64,000 bases of DNA from Methylobacterium sp. J-026 (GCF_022829585.1 NZ_JAKSYC010000163.1:25598-89597); one strand, 5' to 3'; shown: positions 47,252 to 57,080, counted from the stretch's first letter. Notes: a model not told the origin generated them from the sequence alone. Numbers and translations: made by a program.

Positions 47252-48153
47252 CGGCGCGCCTCGTAGACCCGGTACCCGTTCGCCTGCGTGGCCACGGCGA
47301 CGGTGCGGAAGGCCGCGCGCAGGGGCGCCTCGTAAGGCAGGTGCGCGTTGGCCACGAGCCACAGCGTACCGCCGGGCCTCAGGGCCTCGACGGCCCGGGC
47401 GATGAAGGCCCGACCGAGGGCCTGATCCTCGGCGCCGCCCTCGTGGAAGGGCGGGTTGGTGACGACGAAGTTCAGGTCGCCGAGTTCCAGACCGGGTGTC
47501 CGGATATCGGCCCAGAGGATCGTCGCCCGCGGATCGGCGACGTTGCGGCGGGCCATCTCGACGGCGCGGCGGTCGATCTCCACGAGGGTCATCGCGGTCA
47601 CCGCCTCCGAGGACAGGACCGCCCGGGCCAGGATCCCGAGGCCGCAGCCGAAATCGGCCCCGCGCCCCTTCAACGCCGGCAGGGTGCTCAGGAGCAGCGC
47701 CGTGCCGGGATCGAGCCGGTCCCAGGAGAAGATGCCGGGCTGCGTGCACAGGGCGAGGTTGTCGACGTGGCGGGGGGCGCCCGCGTCGATCGCCTCGGCG
47801 ATCCCGGCCGGCTCCGGCGGCCGATCGGCCACGCAGATCCGATGATGGCGCCGCGGCTGATCGGCGGCCGCGCAGCCGAAGGTGCCGAGTTCCTTGGCCA
47901 AGCGGGTGCCGCCCTTGTCCTTCGGCGCCAGGGCGATCATCCGGCCGCCGGGTCCCAGCGCCCGCAGCACCTGCGCCAGCACGTAGCGCCGCTCCACCGT
48001 TCCGGGCGGAGCGAGGATCGTGGCGGTGTCGAGGCTGTTCTCGGTCAGATCCTCCAACCGGGAGGCGCCGGGAATCAGAGGGGAAACCTGAACGGCATCG
48101 CCGGGGACCTCGGCGAGATCCACCGGCGGCAGGCCGTATACGGCATGTCGCAT
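47248..48153 (-). CDS. rsmC: RsmC-like 16S rRNA guanine methyltransferase
   Basis: The 301-residue class I SAM methyltransferase has the SAM motif GADFGCGLGILARAVL and the catalytic NPPF motif in VVTNPPFHEGG. A degenerate N-terminal half (about 1-130) resembles the duplicated domain of RsmC/RlmG. By family it methylates G1207 of 16S rRNA. It precedes and overlaps rsuA. RlmG is the alternative, but the coupling to rsuA favours a 16S role. Confidence 0.82.
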   Translation of the reverse strand: MRHAVYGLPPVDLAEVPGDAVQVSPLIPGASRLEDLTENSLDTATILAPPGTVERRYVLAQVLRALGPGGRMIALAPKDKGGTRLAKELGTFGCAAADQPRRHHRICVADRPPEPAGIAEAIDAGAPRHVDNLALCTQPGIFSWDRLDPGTALLLSTLPALKGRGADFGCGLGILARAVLSSEAVTAMTLVEIDRRAVEMARRNVADPRATILWADIRTPGLELGDLNFVVTNPPFHEGGAEDQALGRAFIARAVEALRPGGTLWLVANAHLPYEAPLRAAFRTVAVATQANGYRVYEARR

Positions 48154-48314
48154 GAATGATTCGAAAGTTAGAGAGCCGGCTCCGGAACGCGGATCCGCGG
48201 CGGTGCGGGAGGGACCCGCGCCCGACTCGGATCATCCGGGGGGAACGGCGCCCCTTATACCGGATTGGCCCCGGAAGCCCAGCCTGCCGGATCTCTCCCT
48301 GCCGGATCGGCCGG

Positions 48315-49295
48315 TCAGCCCCGGGGGAATTCCAGGCCCATCTCGCGGTAGCGCGCCGGATCGTCGGCCCAGTTCTCCCGCACCTTCACGTGCAGGAACA
48401 GGTGGACCTTGGCGTCGGCCGCCTCGGCGATCCCGATCCGGGCCGCCTGCCCGATCGCCTTGATGGTCTGGCCGCCCTTGCCCAGCACGATCGAGCGCTG
48501 GCTCTCCCGCTCGACGAAGATCGTCTGCTCGATCCGCACGGACCCGTCCGGCCGGATCTGCCACTGGTCGGTCTCCACCGTGGAGCGATAGGGCAGTTCT
48601 TCGTGCAGCCGGTCGTAGATCTTTTCCCGGGTGATCTCGGCCGCCAGCATGCGCAGCGGCGCGTCCGAGACCTGATCCTCCGGATAAAGCCAGGGTCCGG
48701 GGGGCATCCGGGCGGCGAGCGCCCGGCGCAGGTCCGCCACGCCGTCGCCCTTGAGCGCGGAGATCATGAAGGTCTCGGCGAAGGGCGCCGCGGCGTTGAG
48801 CCGGGCCGCCAGATCGAGCAGCCGCTCGCGCGGGATCAGGTCGATCTTGTTGAGGATCAGCAGCTTGTCGCGCTTCACCTCGGACAGGCGGCCGAGCACG
48901 GCCTCGACCTCCGCCTCGACGCCCTTGCGGGCATCGACCAGCAGGCAGACCGCGTCCGCATCCGCGGCGCCGCTCCAGGCCGAGTGGACCATCGCCCGGT
49001 CGAGGCGGCGCTTCGGCGCGAAGATGCCGGGCGTGTCGACCAGCACGACCTGGGAGGCGCCCTCGATGAGGATGCCGCGCACCAGGGCCCGGGTGGTCTG
49101 AACCTTGCGCGAGACGATGGACACCTTCGTGCCCACGAGACTGTTCAGGAGGGTCGACTTGCCGGCATTCGGCACGCCGATCAGCGCGACAAAGCCCGCC
49201 CGGGCGTCAGCCGGCGTTCCCGGGAGGGTGGACGGGCCGGGGCCATGCCCGGGCTCCGGGGTGTCCGCGGGGTCGTCCTGATCGTGCTCGGTCAT
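48315..49295 (-). CDS. era: GTPase Era
   Basis: The 326-residue GTPase assists 30S maturation by binding the 16S 3' end. G motifs are visible: GVPNAGKSTLLN (G1), VQTTRALVRG (G2 region), DTPGIFAPK (G3) and LNKIDLI (G4). A C-terminal KH domain has VLGKGGQTIKAIGQAARI. About 35 extra acidic/Pro residues precede the G domain. ATG 49295 overlaps the rnc stop as ATGA. The operon order pdxJ-acpS-lepB-rnc-era is well conserved in Rhizobiales. Confidence 0.94.
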   Translation of the reverse strand: MTEHDQDDPADTPEPGHGPGPSTLPGTPADARAGFVALIGVPNAGKSTLLNSLVGTKVSIVSRKVQTTRALVRGILIEGASQVVLVDTPGIFAPKRRLDRAMVHSAWSGAADADAVCLLVDARKGVEAEVEAVLGRLSEVKRDKLLILNKIDLIPRERLLDLAARLNAAAPFAETFMISALKGDGVADLRRALAARMPPGPWLYPEDQVSDAPLRMLAAEITREKIYDRLHEELPYRSTVETDQWQIRPDGSVRIEQTIFVERESQRSIVLGKGGQTIKAIGQAARIGIAEAADAKVHLFLHVKVRENWADDPARYREMGLEFPRG

Positions 49296-50074
49296 GCTGT
49301 CTCCGTCGGCTCCGCCGCCGGCAGGGCGCCGATCCCCTCCCGCTCCATCAGCGCCTGGGCGGCCGCCTGCTCGGCGATCCGCTTCGACGTGCCCTCGCCC
49401 AGGCCCGGTGCCAGACCGTCGACCTCGACGGCGATGCGGAAGCGCGGCGCGTGATCGGGACCGGTCCGCTCGACCACCGCGTAGGTGGGGATCGGCAGGC
49501 CGCGGCCCATCGCCCATTCCTGCAACGCCGATTTGGCGTCGCGGCCCCGCGCCGCCGCCGTCGGCTCGCCGGGTCGGAAATGCGCCTCGACCACAGCCCG
49601 GGCGATGTCGAACCCGGCATCGAGATAGATGGCGCCGAGGATCGCTTCGCAGACATCGGCGAGGATCGTCTGGTTGCGCCGGCCGCCGCCCATCACCTCG
49701 CCCTGGCCGAGGATCAGGTGCGGCCCGACATCCCAGGCCGCGGCCACGACCGCGCAGGTCTCGCGGCGGACCAGCGCGGCGAGGCGGCGGGAGAGATCGC
49801 CCTCGTCGGCCTCCGGGAAGGCGCCGTAGAGCCGGTCCGCCACCGCGAGGCCGAGCACACGGTCCCCGAGGAATTCCAGGCGCTGGTAGCTGCCGCCCCG
49901 GCCGGAGGCCTTGCTGGTATGGGTCAGGGCGCGGGTGAGCAGGGTCTGGTCGGCGAAGCGATGGCCGATCCGCTCCTCGAGCACGGCCAGCGGCGGGCGC
50001 GGCTTATGGGCCCGCCGGGCCCGGGCGGTGACGATTCGGGGCTGGGCCGCCTCGTCCAAGTCGGGACCGATCAA
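49292..50074 (-). CDS. rnc: Ribonuclease III
   Basis: From TTG 50074 this is a 260-residue double-strand-specific endonuclease for rRNA and mRNA processing. The signature is YQRLEFLGDRVLGLAVADRL, and the second metal site is in DVCEAILGAIYLDAG. A C-terminal dsRNA-binding domain has RDAKSALQEWAMGRG. The TTG overlaps the lepB stop (TTGA), which matches the coupling style of this operon. An ATG at 50134 would add 20 unconserved residues and overlap lepB by 64 bases. Confidence 0.93.
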   Translation of the reverse strand: MIGPDLDEAAQPRIVTARARRAHKPRPPLAVLEERIGHRFADQTLLTRALTHTSKASGRGGSYQRLEFLGDRVLGLAVADRLYGAFPEADEGDLSRRLAALVRRETCAVVAAAWDVGPHLILGQGEVMGGGRRNQTILADVCEAILGAIYLDAGFDIARAVVEAHFRPGEPTAAARGRDAKSALQEWAMGRGLPIPTYAVVERTGPDHAPRFRIAVEVDGLAPGLGEGTSKRIAEQAAAQALMEREGIGALPAAEPTETA

Positions 50075-50856
50075 TGGATCGTCGAGAACAGGCGCGCCCA
50101 GCGGACATGGGCCGGCCAGTTCCAGACCTGCCACGCCGGCGTACCCTCGTCGATCGAGAAGAAGATCATCTCGGCGCGCCCGACGAAATTGGCGAAGGGC
50201 ACGTAGCCGACATTGGCGAGATCGCGCGAATCGGTGGAATTGTCGCGGTTGTCGCCCATCATGAAGAAGTGTCCGGCCGGGACCGTGTAGGGCTCGGTCT
50301 TGTCCCAGAAGCCGTTGTCCCCGTCGCGCTCGATCACCGGGTGGACCACGCCGTTGGGCAGCGTCTCCATGTACTGCGGCACCTTGGTGGCCTGGCCGTA
50401 GGGATCGGTCGTCTCGTAGTCGGCGATCCGCTCGCGCTTGACCGCCTTGCCGTTGATGTTGAGCACGCCGTCGATCATCTGGATCTTGTCGCCGGGCAGG
50501 CCGATCACGCGCTTGATGTAGTCGGTGGCGTTGTCCTTGGGCAGCTTGAACACCGCGATGTCGCCGCGCTTCGGCTCGGCGGCCCAGACCCGGCCGTCGG
50601 CCTGGATCGGGATGTATTCCGACAGCGGCAGCGAGTATTTCGAATACCCATAGGAATATTTCGACACGAACAGGTAGTCGCCGATCAGCAGTGTCGGCAC
50701 CAGGGAGCCCGAGGGGATGTTGAACGGCTGGAACAGGAGCGTCCGCACCACCAGGGCGATGAGCAGCGCCTGGATGCCGACCTTCAGGGTCTCGCGGATG
50801 CTGGCCCAGGTGCCGGCCTCGGCGGGTTTCCTGAGCGGTTTGCCGTCGTAATCCAC
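50071..50856 (-). CDS. lepB: Signal peptidase I
   Basis: The 261-residue membrane protease removes signal peptides from exported proteins. One N-terminal span (about 26-44) precedes the catalytic Ser51 in NIPSGSLVPTLLIGD. The general-base Lys is in DYIKRVIGLPGDKIQ, and GHFFMMGDNRDNSTDSR is the third box. The motif has SGSL where SGSM is usual. GTG 50856 is chosen; upstream frame back to TTG 50943 is non-conserved. There is a 174-base gap after acpS. Confidence 0.93.
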   Translation of the reverse strand: MDYDGKPLRKPAEAGTWASIRETLKVGIQALLIALVVRTLLFQPFNIPSGSLVPTLLIGDYLFVSKYSYGYSKYSLPLSEYIPIQADGRVWAAEPKRGDIAVFKLPKDNATDYIKRVIGLPGDKIQMIDGVLNINGKAVKRERIADYETTDPYGQATKVPQYMETLPNGVVHPVIERDGDNGFWDKTEPYTVPAGHFFMMGDNRDNSTDSRDLANVGYVPFANFVGRAEMIFFSIDEGTPAWQVWNWPAHVRWARLFSTIH

Positions 50857-51030
50857 GCGCGCGTTCCGTCTTCGGTTGAGATTGCTGGGCCTGCCGCCGG
50901 CGGAGCGGCCCGGACCGCGGTTGTCCTGAGGAATGCGCCGCAATCGTGTCCGCCGTGAGCGGCGGGTCTAGACCAAGCGCGGTCCCCCCGCAACGCGCGA
51001 CGGGGGCCGGCTAATCCCTGACTGGTGTCC

Positions 51031-51441
51031 TCACCCGGCGGCTGCAGCCGGGAGCGCCTCGATGATCACGAAGGCTTGTGCCATGGGCGGGTCGTCCGTC
51101 AGGCTGACGTGCAGGCGTGCCGCGTGGCCCGGGGGCAGCAGTTCCGCGAGCCGCGCCGCCGCGCCCCCGGTCAGCCGCAGGGTCGGCTGGCCGGAGGGGA
51201 GGTTCACGACCTCCATGTCGTGCCAGAACACGCCGCCGCTCAGGCCGGTCCCCAGGGCCTTGGCGCAGGCCTCCTTGGCGGCGAAGCGCCGGGCATAGCC
51301 CTCCGCGCGGGCGGCCCGGCGGTCGCAGCGGGCCCGCTCGCCATCGGTGAACACCCGGTGGGTGAACCGTTCGCCGTGGCGCTCCAGCGTCCGGGCGATT
51401 CGGCGGATGTCGCAGAGGTCCGACCCGATCCCGATGATCAT
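51031..51441 (-). CDS. acpS: Holo-ACP synthase
   Basis: The 136-residue phosphopantetheinyl transferase activates acyl carrier protein with Co[15 protein letters not shown] (metal Asp) and [20 protein letters not shown] (Glu and Lys) are the family motifs. ATG 51441 overlaps the pdxJ stop as ATGA. It is slightly longer at the C-terminus (Ala-rich tail). Confidence 0.94.
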   Translation of the reverse strand: MIIGIGSDLCDIRRIARTLERHGERFTHRVFTDGERARCDRRAARAEGYARRFAAKEACAKALGTGLSGGVFWHDMEVVNLPSGQPTLRLTGGAAARLAELLPPGHAARLHVSLTDDPPMAQAFVIIEALPAAAAG

Positions 51442-52187
51442 GGGCGCCGGGCGCGGTCCATGGCCGCCCGCATGTCCTGAACGGCCCGGGCGAGGCCTAC
51501 GAAGATCGCATCGGCGATCAGCGCATGGCCGATGTTCAGTTCGCGGATCTGCGGCAGGGCCGCCACCGGCCCGACGCTGTCGCGGGTGAGCCCGTGGCCG
51601 GCATGGATCTCCAGGCCGAGACCGGCCCCGTGCTCGGCCGCGTGCCGGAGGCGGGCCAGTTCATGGGCGGTCCGCGCCGCATCGTCCTCCAGGGCGGCCT
51701 CGCAATAGCGGCCGGTATGCAACTCGACGACCGGTGCGCCGAGGGCGCGGGCAGCCTCCATCACCGCCGGCTCCGGCTCGACGAACAGCGAGACCCGGAT
51801 GCCCGCCCCCGCGAGCGACCGGATGCGCGGCGCGAGGGACTCGCGGCCGCTGACGATGTCGAGGCCCCCCTCGGTGGTGCGCTCCTCGCGCTTCTCCGGG
51901 ACCAGGCAGGCGGCGTGGGGCCGGGTGGCGAGGGCGATCGCCACCATCTCGTCGGTGGCCGCCATCTCGAAGTTCAGCGGGACGGAGAGGCTGCGCTTGA
52001 GCGCCGCGATGTCGGCGTCGCGGATGTGGCGCCGGTCCTCGCGCAGGTGAGCGGTGATGCCGTCGGCCCCCGCCTCCACGGCGAGCAGCGCGGCCTGCAC
52101 CGGGTCGGGATAGGCCCCGCCGCGGGCGTTGCGGACGGTGGCGACGTGGTCGATGTTGACGCCGAGGCGCTGCGTGTCGGAGGTCAT
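51438..52187 (-). CDS. pdxJ: Pyridoxine 5'-phosphate synthase
   Basis: The 249-residue TIM-barrel enzyme makes pyridoxine 5'-phosphate from 1-deoxyxylulose 5-phosphate and aminoacetone phosphate. [47 protein letters not shown] and [11 protein letters not shown] are diagnostic. It is the first gene of the pdxJ-acpS-lepB-rnc-era operon. It is divergent from rpsF, with 436 bases between. Confidence 0.95.
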   Translation of the reverse strand: MTSDTQRLGVNIDHVATVRNARGGAYPDPVQAALLAVEAGADGITAHLREDRRHIRDADIAALKRSLSVPLNFEMAATDEMVAIALATRPHAACLVPEKREERTTEGGLDIVSGRESLAPRIRSLAGAGIRVSLFVEPEPAVMEAARALGAPVVELHTGRYCEAALEDDAARTAHELARLRHAAEHGAGLGLEIHAGHGLTRDSVGPVAALPQIRELNIGHALIADAIFVGLARAVQDMRAAMDRARRP

Positions 52188-52623
52188 CGGCTCGTTCGTC
52201 CCCGTGTCGGCGCGATGCGACGGGCCTGCGGACAGGATACGGCGCGCTTCGCGCCGGGCTCGGCTGCGATATGCTGGCGTTCGCGCGCTCCGGCAAGGCG
52301 GCCGCGGTCTCAGGGCGCGGCCGTGTCGACGGGAGGAAGCGCGAGCCGTTTCGCACCCTGAACCTCCGGTTCGAGCTTGTCAGGCGGAAAGAAACCGACT
52401 ATGCGCCCCCCTTCGCGTTCGCTCCGGCCGGGGGCTGAACGGACGGTGCTGCTTGCGGCATAGGGTCTTCAACAACCCGTCGTCCGGTGTCTCCGCCTTC
52501 GATCAACCGCTCGGGCCTGAAAATCGGCTCGAAGGGCTTGGCGCCGAGCGTTTCGCGAGATGAACCGGCCCGAACCAACCGCCCCCGGGCGGCCGGGCTC
52601 CTTTTGACGCTGAAAGGCCCGAT
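52188..52623. other. Divergent pdxJ/rpsF control region
   Basis: No gene was seen. On the plus strand TTGTCA (52377-52382), a 16-base spacer and CTATGC (52399-52404) form a fair sigma70 promoter. It would leave a leader of about 210 bases before rpsF. S6:S18-type leader control is known in other bacteria; I could not confirm its motif here. The pdxJ-side promoter was not located. Confidence 0.5.
52377..52404 (+). promoter_or_regulatory. Candidate rpsF operon promoter
   Basis: TTGTCA and CTATGC are separated by 16 bases, about 220 bases upstream of rpsF. It is the best promoter-like pair in the stretch. Confidence 0.45.
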
Positions 52624-53085
52624 ATGCCTCTCTATGAGCATGTGCTCTTGGCCCGCCAGGACGTGACGTCCCAGCAGGTCGAGACGATGATCGACACCTA
52701 CAAGGGTGTGATCGAGCAGAACGGTGGCCGTCTCGAGAAGATCGAGATGTGGGGCGTGAAGTCCCTCGCCTACCGGATCAAGAAGAACCGCAAGGCGCAT
52801 TTCGCGCTCCTCAACATCGACGCCCCGCCGGCCGCCATCGCCGAGATGGAACGCCAGATGCAGATCTCCGAGGACGTGCTGCGCTTCATGACCGTCCGGG
52901 TCGAGGACCTCGATTCCGAGCCCTCCGCCATGATGCAGAAGCGCGACCGTGACGACCGCAAGGATCGCGAGCGCGGCCGTCGTCGGGACGACGAGGGCTT
53001 CGGCGGCGGCGGCGGATTCGGTGACCGCGGCGATCGGGGCGACCGCGGTGACCGCGGCGAGCGCAGCTTCGGCGGGGAGGGCTAA
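52624..53085 (+). CDS. rpsF: Ribosomal protein S6
   Basis: The 153-residue 30S protein pairs with S18. Residues 1-100 are the S6 fold ([37 protein letters not shown]). The tail (about 108-153) is charged and Gly-rich, with GDR triplets repeated ([13 protein letters not shown]). S6 tails vary in length; this one is long and built of near-perfect 9-base repeats at 53021-53061. It heads rpsF-rpsR-DUF2232-rplI-dnaB. Confidence 0.95.
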   Translation: MPLYEHVLLARQDVTSQQVETMIDTYKGVIEQNGGRLEKIEMWGVKSLAYRIKKNRKAHFALLNIDAPPAAIAEMERQMQISEDVLRFMTVRVEDLDSEPSAMMQKRDRDDRKDRERGRRRDDEGFGGGGGFGDRGDRGDRGDRGERSFGGEG

Positions 53086-53088
53086 ACC

Positions 53089-53346
53089 ATGGCTTTCGGT
53101 GCTGGTGCTGGTGCGGGTGGCGGACGCCGTCCCTTCTTCCGTCGTCGCAAGACCTGCCCGTTCTCCGGCGCGAACGCGCCGAAGATCGACTACAAGGACG
53201 TCAAGCTCCTGTCCCGCTACGTGTCCGAGCGCGGCAAGATCGTGCCGTCGCGGATCACCGCGGTCTCGGCCAAGAAGCAGCGTGAGCTCGCCCAGGCGAT
53301 CAAGCGCGCCCGCTTCCTCGGCCTGCTGCCCTACGTGATCAAGTAG
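53089..53346 (+). CDS. rpsR: Ribosomal protein S18
   Basis: The 85-residue 30S protein has [20 protein letters not shown] followed by [20 protein letters not shown] and [20 protein letters not shown]. It starts 3 bases after rpsF. The CPFSG cysteine is conserved in zinc-type S18, but the remaining zinc ligands are absent. A GC hairpin follows its stop. Confidence 0.95.
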   Translation: MAFGAGAGAGGGRRPFFRRRKTCPFSGANAPKIDYKDVKLLSRYVSERGKIVPSRITAVSAKKQRELAQAIKRARFLGLLPYVIK

Positions 53347-53360
53347 GCTTTCGAGATCGG

Positions 53361-53384
53361 CCGGCCCGGAATTATCCGGGCCGG
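53361..53384 (+). terminator. Hairpin after rpsR
   Basis: CCGGCCCGG (53361-53369) pairs with CCGGGCCGG (53376-53384) over a 6-base loop; TCTTC follows. Probably a partial terminator reducing read-through into the downstream genes. Confidence 0.6.
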
Positions 53385-53472
53385 TCTTCACAGAGCGATC
53401 CGACATCGCTCGATCGTTGGGGCGTTGCGTCGCCTCTAACCCTGCCGGATGGGCAGCGGGACAGCGGAACCC

Positions 53473-54516
53473 ATGGCACATCATATCGGCATCGGTATCG
53501 GCGCGGGCCTCGTCTCGGCACTCCTGTTCGGGGTGCTGCTGAAGGCGACCCCGCTGGCGATCCTGCTCTACCTCGTCGCTCCGCTGCCGATCCTGATCGT
53601 CGGCCTCGGCTGGAGCCACAGGGCCGCCCTCGCGGCGGTGGCGGCCGGGAGCCTCGCGCTGGCCCTGGTGATCGCGCCCTTCATGGGCCTCGCCTTCGCC
53701 GCCTACATCGCCCTGCCCGCCTGGTGGCTCGCCTACCTGACGCTGCTCGGGCGCGAGACGCCTGCCGGCCTCGAATGGTACCCGACCGGCCGCCTCCTCG
53801 GCTGGATCGCCGCCACGGCCGCCCTCGCGTTCATTGCCATCGCGGTCCTGTCCTCGCCGAACCACGCCGCCTTCGACACGCAGCTGCGCGGCCTCGCGCA
53901 CACGCTGGTGCAGGCCCGCATGCCCGGCGAGCGGACGGTGGTCGAGGGCCGCGCCGGCGCGGCACCGACCGGCTCCGACGAGGCCGGTCCAGAGAAGGCC
54001 ACCGGTCCGGATACGGCACCGCCAGCCGCCGCCGATCAGGCCGAGGTGACCCGGACCGAGATGGCCGACGCCCTGGCGCGGGTGATACCGGCCTTCGCGG
54101 CCAACGGGCTGGCGCTGCTCCTGGCCTTCTATCTCTGGGCCTCGGCCCGGATCGTGAAGATTTCCGGCCGCCTGCCCCGCCCGTGGCCCGACATCCCGGC
54201 CACCGCCATGCCGCGGGTGACGCTCGCCACCCTCGGGGCCGCGCTCCTGATGTGCTTCGTCCCGGGCTATGTCGGCGTGTTCGGCGTCGCCCTGGTCGGC
54301 GGGCTCAGCGCGGCCTTCGCGCTCCAGGGGCTGGCCGCCTTCCACGACCGCTCACGCGGCCGGCCCGGGCGCGCGCTGATGCTGTTCGGCATGTACCTGA
54401 TCCTGTTCGTGACCCAGGGCATCGCCCTGGTCGCCCTCACCCTGTTCGGCCTCGCCGACACAGCCCTCGACCGCCGTCGTCCCGAAGCCCGTCCGAAGGA
54501 CAATCCGGCGCCGTGA
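53473..54516 (+). CDS. DUF2232-type multispan membrane protein
   Basis: From ATG 53473 the protein has 347 residues and about eight membrane spans, in two groups either side of a hydrophilic Ala/Glu/Pro loop (about 145-195). It matches the YybS/DUF2232 position and shape: a membrane protein regularly located between rpsR and rplI. An in-frame ATG at 53449 adds 8 residues. Function is unknown; the conserved location suggests a link to ribosome or envelope physiology. Confidence 0.74.
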   Translation: MAHHIGIGIGAGLVSALLFGVLLKATPLAILLYLVAPLPILIVGLGWSHRAALAAVAAGSLALALVIAPFMGLAFAAYIALPAWWLAYLTLLGRETPAGLEWYPTGRLLGWIAATAALAFIAIAVLSSPNHAAFDTQLRGLAHTLVQARMPGERTVVEGRAGAAPTGSDEAGPEKATGPDTAPPAAADQAEVTRTEMADALARVIPAFAANGLALLLAFYLWASARIVKISGRLPRPWPDIPATAMPRVTLATLGAALLMCFVPGYVGVFGVALVGGLSAAFALQGLAAFHDRSRGRPGRALMLFGMYLILFVTQGIALVALTLFGLADTALDRRRPEARPKDNPAP

Positions 54517-54557
54517 AACCCCGGCCCCAGGGGCCGACCACCTGAAGGAGAAAGACC

Positions 54558-55130
54558 ATGGAAGTGATCCTGCTCGAGCGCGTAGCTAAGCTCGGCCAGA
54601 TGGGCGAGACCGTGAATGTCCGCCCGGGCTTCGCCCGCAACTTCCTGCTCGCCCGCGGCAAGGCCCTGCGCGCGACGGAAGCCAACAAGAAGCACTTCGA
54701 GACCCAGCGCGCCCAGCTCGAGGCCCGCAACCTGGACCGCAAGAAGGACGCCGAGGCCGTCGCCGAGAAGCTGAACGGCCAGAGCTTCGTGCTCATCCGC
54801 CAGTCGGGCGAGACCGGCGTGCTCTACGGTTCGGTCTCGACCCGCGACCTCGCCGAGGTCGTCGCCAAGGACGGCTTCACGGTCGACCGCGGCCAGTTCA
54901 TCCTCAACCAGCCGATCAAGACGCTGGGCCTCCACACGGTCCCGGTGGTGCTGCACCCCGAGGTCGAAGTCCAGGTCACCGTCAACGTCGCCCGTAGCCC
55001 CGAGGAGGCCGAGCGTCAGGCCCGCGGCGAGTCCGTGACCGAGCGCGAGGCGTTCAACCTCGACGACCTCGGCCTCGAAGTCGGCATGGCTCTGGCCGAT
55101 GCCGGCGAGGGTGCCGACGACCGCGGCTGA
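54558..55130 (+). CDS. rplI: Ribosomal protein L9
   Basis: The 190-residue 50S protein begins [20 protein letters not shown] then [17 protein letters not shown], the L9 N-terminal domain. A long connecting helix follows, and the C-terminal domain has [17 protein letters not shown] 40-residue acidic tail exceeds the E. coli length. AAGGAGAAAGACC precedes ATG 54558. A hairpin follows the gene. Confidence 0.95.
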   Translation: MEVILLERVAKLGQMGETVNVRPGFARNFLLARGKALRATEANKKHFETQRAQLEARNLDRKKDAEAVAEKLNGQSFVLIRQSGETGVLYGSVSTRDLAEVVAKDGFTVDRGQFILNQPIKTLGLHTVPVVLHPEVEVQVTVNVARSPEEAERQARGESVTEREAFNLDDLGLEVGMALADAGEGADDRG

Positions 55131-55146
55131 TCCCTTCGTCCCGTGG

Positions 55147-55173
55147 GTCCGACCGGCCGTAAGGCTGGTCGGA
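55147..55173 (+). terminator. Hairpin after rplI
   Basis: GTCCGACCGGCC and GGCTGGTCGGAC pair with one G:T over a GTAA loop, 17 bases after the rplI stop. There is only a short TT afterwards. Confidence 0.6.
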
Positions 55174-55432
55174 CTTGAGGGAGCGGGATCCGAGGCATGC
55201 GCCTGCGCCGCCTCGCGTTCAGGTTCCGCTGAGCCTGCACCTGTCCGGGAAAAGGGACGGTCCAGGACGCCCCCCTCTCCCGGACGCCGGCAGCGCCGGC
55301 GGCGTGCATCCCGGGATCCACGCACACGCGGCACGGCGCGATTCCGACCGGAACCGGCACCGCCCTGTATACCGGTGAACATCGGGGACGACCGGCCCCG
55401 AGACTTGACACGTTCCAGTTTTGTTCCAGCAT

Positions 55433-55467
55433 GGATGCCCGCCCCTCGCGAGAGTCGGCGGGCATCC
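55433..55467. other. Perfect 11-bp stem upstream of dnaB
   Basis: GGATGCCCGCC pairs with GGCGGGCATCC over a 13-base loop, 126 bases before the dnaB ATG. Possible leader structure; no T-run follows. Confidence 0.5.
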
Positions 55468-55592
55468 GTTCGTTCGGGGAACACCCGGAGAAACGGAGCG
55501 TCGGCTAAGCTTCGGTAACCATACCGAGGCCAAGGTCGCGCGGTGTGATCCTGGCGCGCCCACCGCGGCGCCTGATACGGAGTCGTCCGCCG

Positions 55593-57080
55593 ATGGCCCT
55601 GCCCAATGCGCTCACGGCCAAGCTCGAAGCGGTCCAGGCCGAGTACCGCGTCGCCCCCCACAACATCGACGCGGAGCAGGCCCTGCTCGGCGCGATCCTG
55701 GTGAACAACGACGCCTATTACCGGGTCTCGGACTTCCTGCTGGCCGAGCACTTCATGGAGGATGCCCACCAGCAGATCTTCACGGTGGCGGCCTCCCTGA
55801 TCCGGGCCGGCAAGCTCGCCACGCCCATCACCCTGAAGACCTATCTGGGCGACGCCGATTTCGGCGGCCAGACAGTGATGCAGTACCTCGCCCGCCTCGC
55901 CGCCGACGCCACCACGGTGATCAACGCCGGCGAGTACGGCCGGACGGTCTACGACCTCGCCATCCGCCGCCGGCTGATCACCATCGGCGAGGATCTGGTG
56001 AACGGCGCCTACGAGGCGCCGGTGGAGGAATCGCCCCGCGACCAGATCGAGCACACCGAGCGGCGGCTCTACGAACTCGCCGAGGCCGGGCGCTACGATG
56101 GCGGCTTCCAGAAATTCTCGGACGCGCTCACCGCCGCGGTCGACATGGCCGCCAAGGCCTACCAGCGCGACGGCAAGCTCTCGGGCATCGCCACGGGGCT
56201 CACCGACCTCGATGCCAAGATGGGCGGGCTGCAATCCTCCGATCTGATCATCCTCGCGGGCCGCCCGGCCATGGGTAAGACATCGCTGGTGACCAACATC
56301 GCCTTCAACGTCGCCAAAGCCTATCGCGGCGAGAAGCAGCCGGACGGCGTGACCAAGACGGTGAACGGCGGGATCGTGGGATTCTTCTCGCTGGAAATGT
56401 CGGCCGAGCAGCTCGCCACCCGCATCATCGCCGAGCAGTCGGGCGTGCCCTCCTACAAGATCCGCCGCGGCGACATCCGCCCGGAGGATTTCTACAAGAT
56501 CACCGACGCCGCCCGGGACATGCAGACGATCCCGTTCTACATCGACCAGACCGGCGGCATCTCGATCGCGCAGCTGGCCGCCCGGGCCCGGCGCCTGAAG
56601 CGCCAGAAGGGCCTCGATCTGCTGATCGTGGACTATCTCCAGCTCCTCTCGGGCTCCGGCAAGCGCAGCGACAACCGCGTGCAGGAGATGACCGAGATCA
56701 CCACCGGCATGAAGGCGCTTGCCAAGGAGTTGGCCGTGCCGATCATCGCCCTCTCGCAGCTCTCCCGTCAGGTCGAGAACCGCGACGACAAGCGCCCGCA
56801 GCTGGCCGATCTGCGCGAATCGGGCTCGATCGAGCAGGACGCCGACGTGGTGATGTTCGTGTTCCGCGAGGAATACTACGTCGGCAACAAGAAGCCCCGC
56901 GAGGGGACCGAGGAGTTCTTCGCCTGGGAAGCCGAGATGCAGCGGGTCCACGGCAAGGCGGAGGTCATCCTCGGCAAGCAGCGCCACGGCCCGACCGGCA
57001 TGGTGGAGCTGCAGTTCGACGCCAACATCACCCGGTTCTCGAACCTCGCGCAGACGGACCGGATCCCCGAGCAATTGTGA
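55593..57080 (+). CDS. dnaB: Replicative DNA helicase
   Basis: The 495-residue hexameric helicase unwinds DNA at the replication fork. The N-terminal primase-interacting domain (about 20-120; APHNIDAEQALLGAILVNN) is followed by the RecA core. Walker A is LAGRPAMGKTSL and Walker B LLIVDYLQLLSG. IALSQLSRQVENRDDKRPQL and LRESGSIEQDADVVMF are the H3/H4 motifs, and KQRHGPTG is the arginine-finger region. No intein is present. ATG 55593 is chosen over an ATG 48 bases upstream. Confidence 0.96.
   Translation: MALPNALTAKLEAVQAEYRVAPHNIDAEQALLGAILVNNDAYYRVSDFLLAEHFMEDAHQQIFTVAASLIRAGKLATPITLKTYLGDADFGGQTVMQYLARLAADATTVINAGEYGRTVYDLAIRRRLITIGEDLVNGAYEAPVEESPRDQIEHTERRLYELAEAGRYDGGFQKFSDALTAAVDMAAKAYQRDGKLSGIATGLTDLDAKMGGLQSSDLIILAGRPAMGKTSLVTNIAFNVAKAYRGEKQPDGVTKTVNGGIVGFFSLEMSAEQLATRIIAEQSGVPSYKIRRGDIRPEDFYKITDAARDMQTIPFYIDQTGGISIAQLAARARRLKRQKGLDLLIVDYLQLLSGSGKRSDNRVQEMTEITTGMKALAKELAVPIIALSQLSRQVENRDDKRPQLADLRESGSIEQDADVVMFVFREEYYVGNKKPREGTEEFFAWEAEMQRVHGKAEVILGKQRHGPTGMVELQFDANITRFSNLAQTDRIPEQL

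Larger units (their letters stand above)
55131..55592. other. Non-coding stretch between rplI and dnaB
   Basis: Besides the hairpins at 55147-55173 and 55433-55467, a GCCGGC-AGC-GCCGGC palindrome lies at 55286-55300. TTGACA occurs at 55405-55410, followed by two GTTCCAG direct repeats 11 bases apart (55412 and 55423). No -10 at the right spacing is convincing. It probably holds a dnaB promoter. Confidence 0.45.

Noticed and set aside
55405..55429. TTGACA plus twin GTTCCAG repeats as a dnaB promoter/operator
   Set aside because: No -10 at 16-18 bases and no partner site elsewhere; kept only as a description of the gap.
55593..57080. Intein in dnaB
   Set aside because: The helicase frame is continuous with normal motif spacing and standard length.
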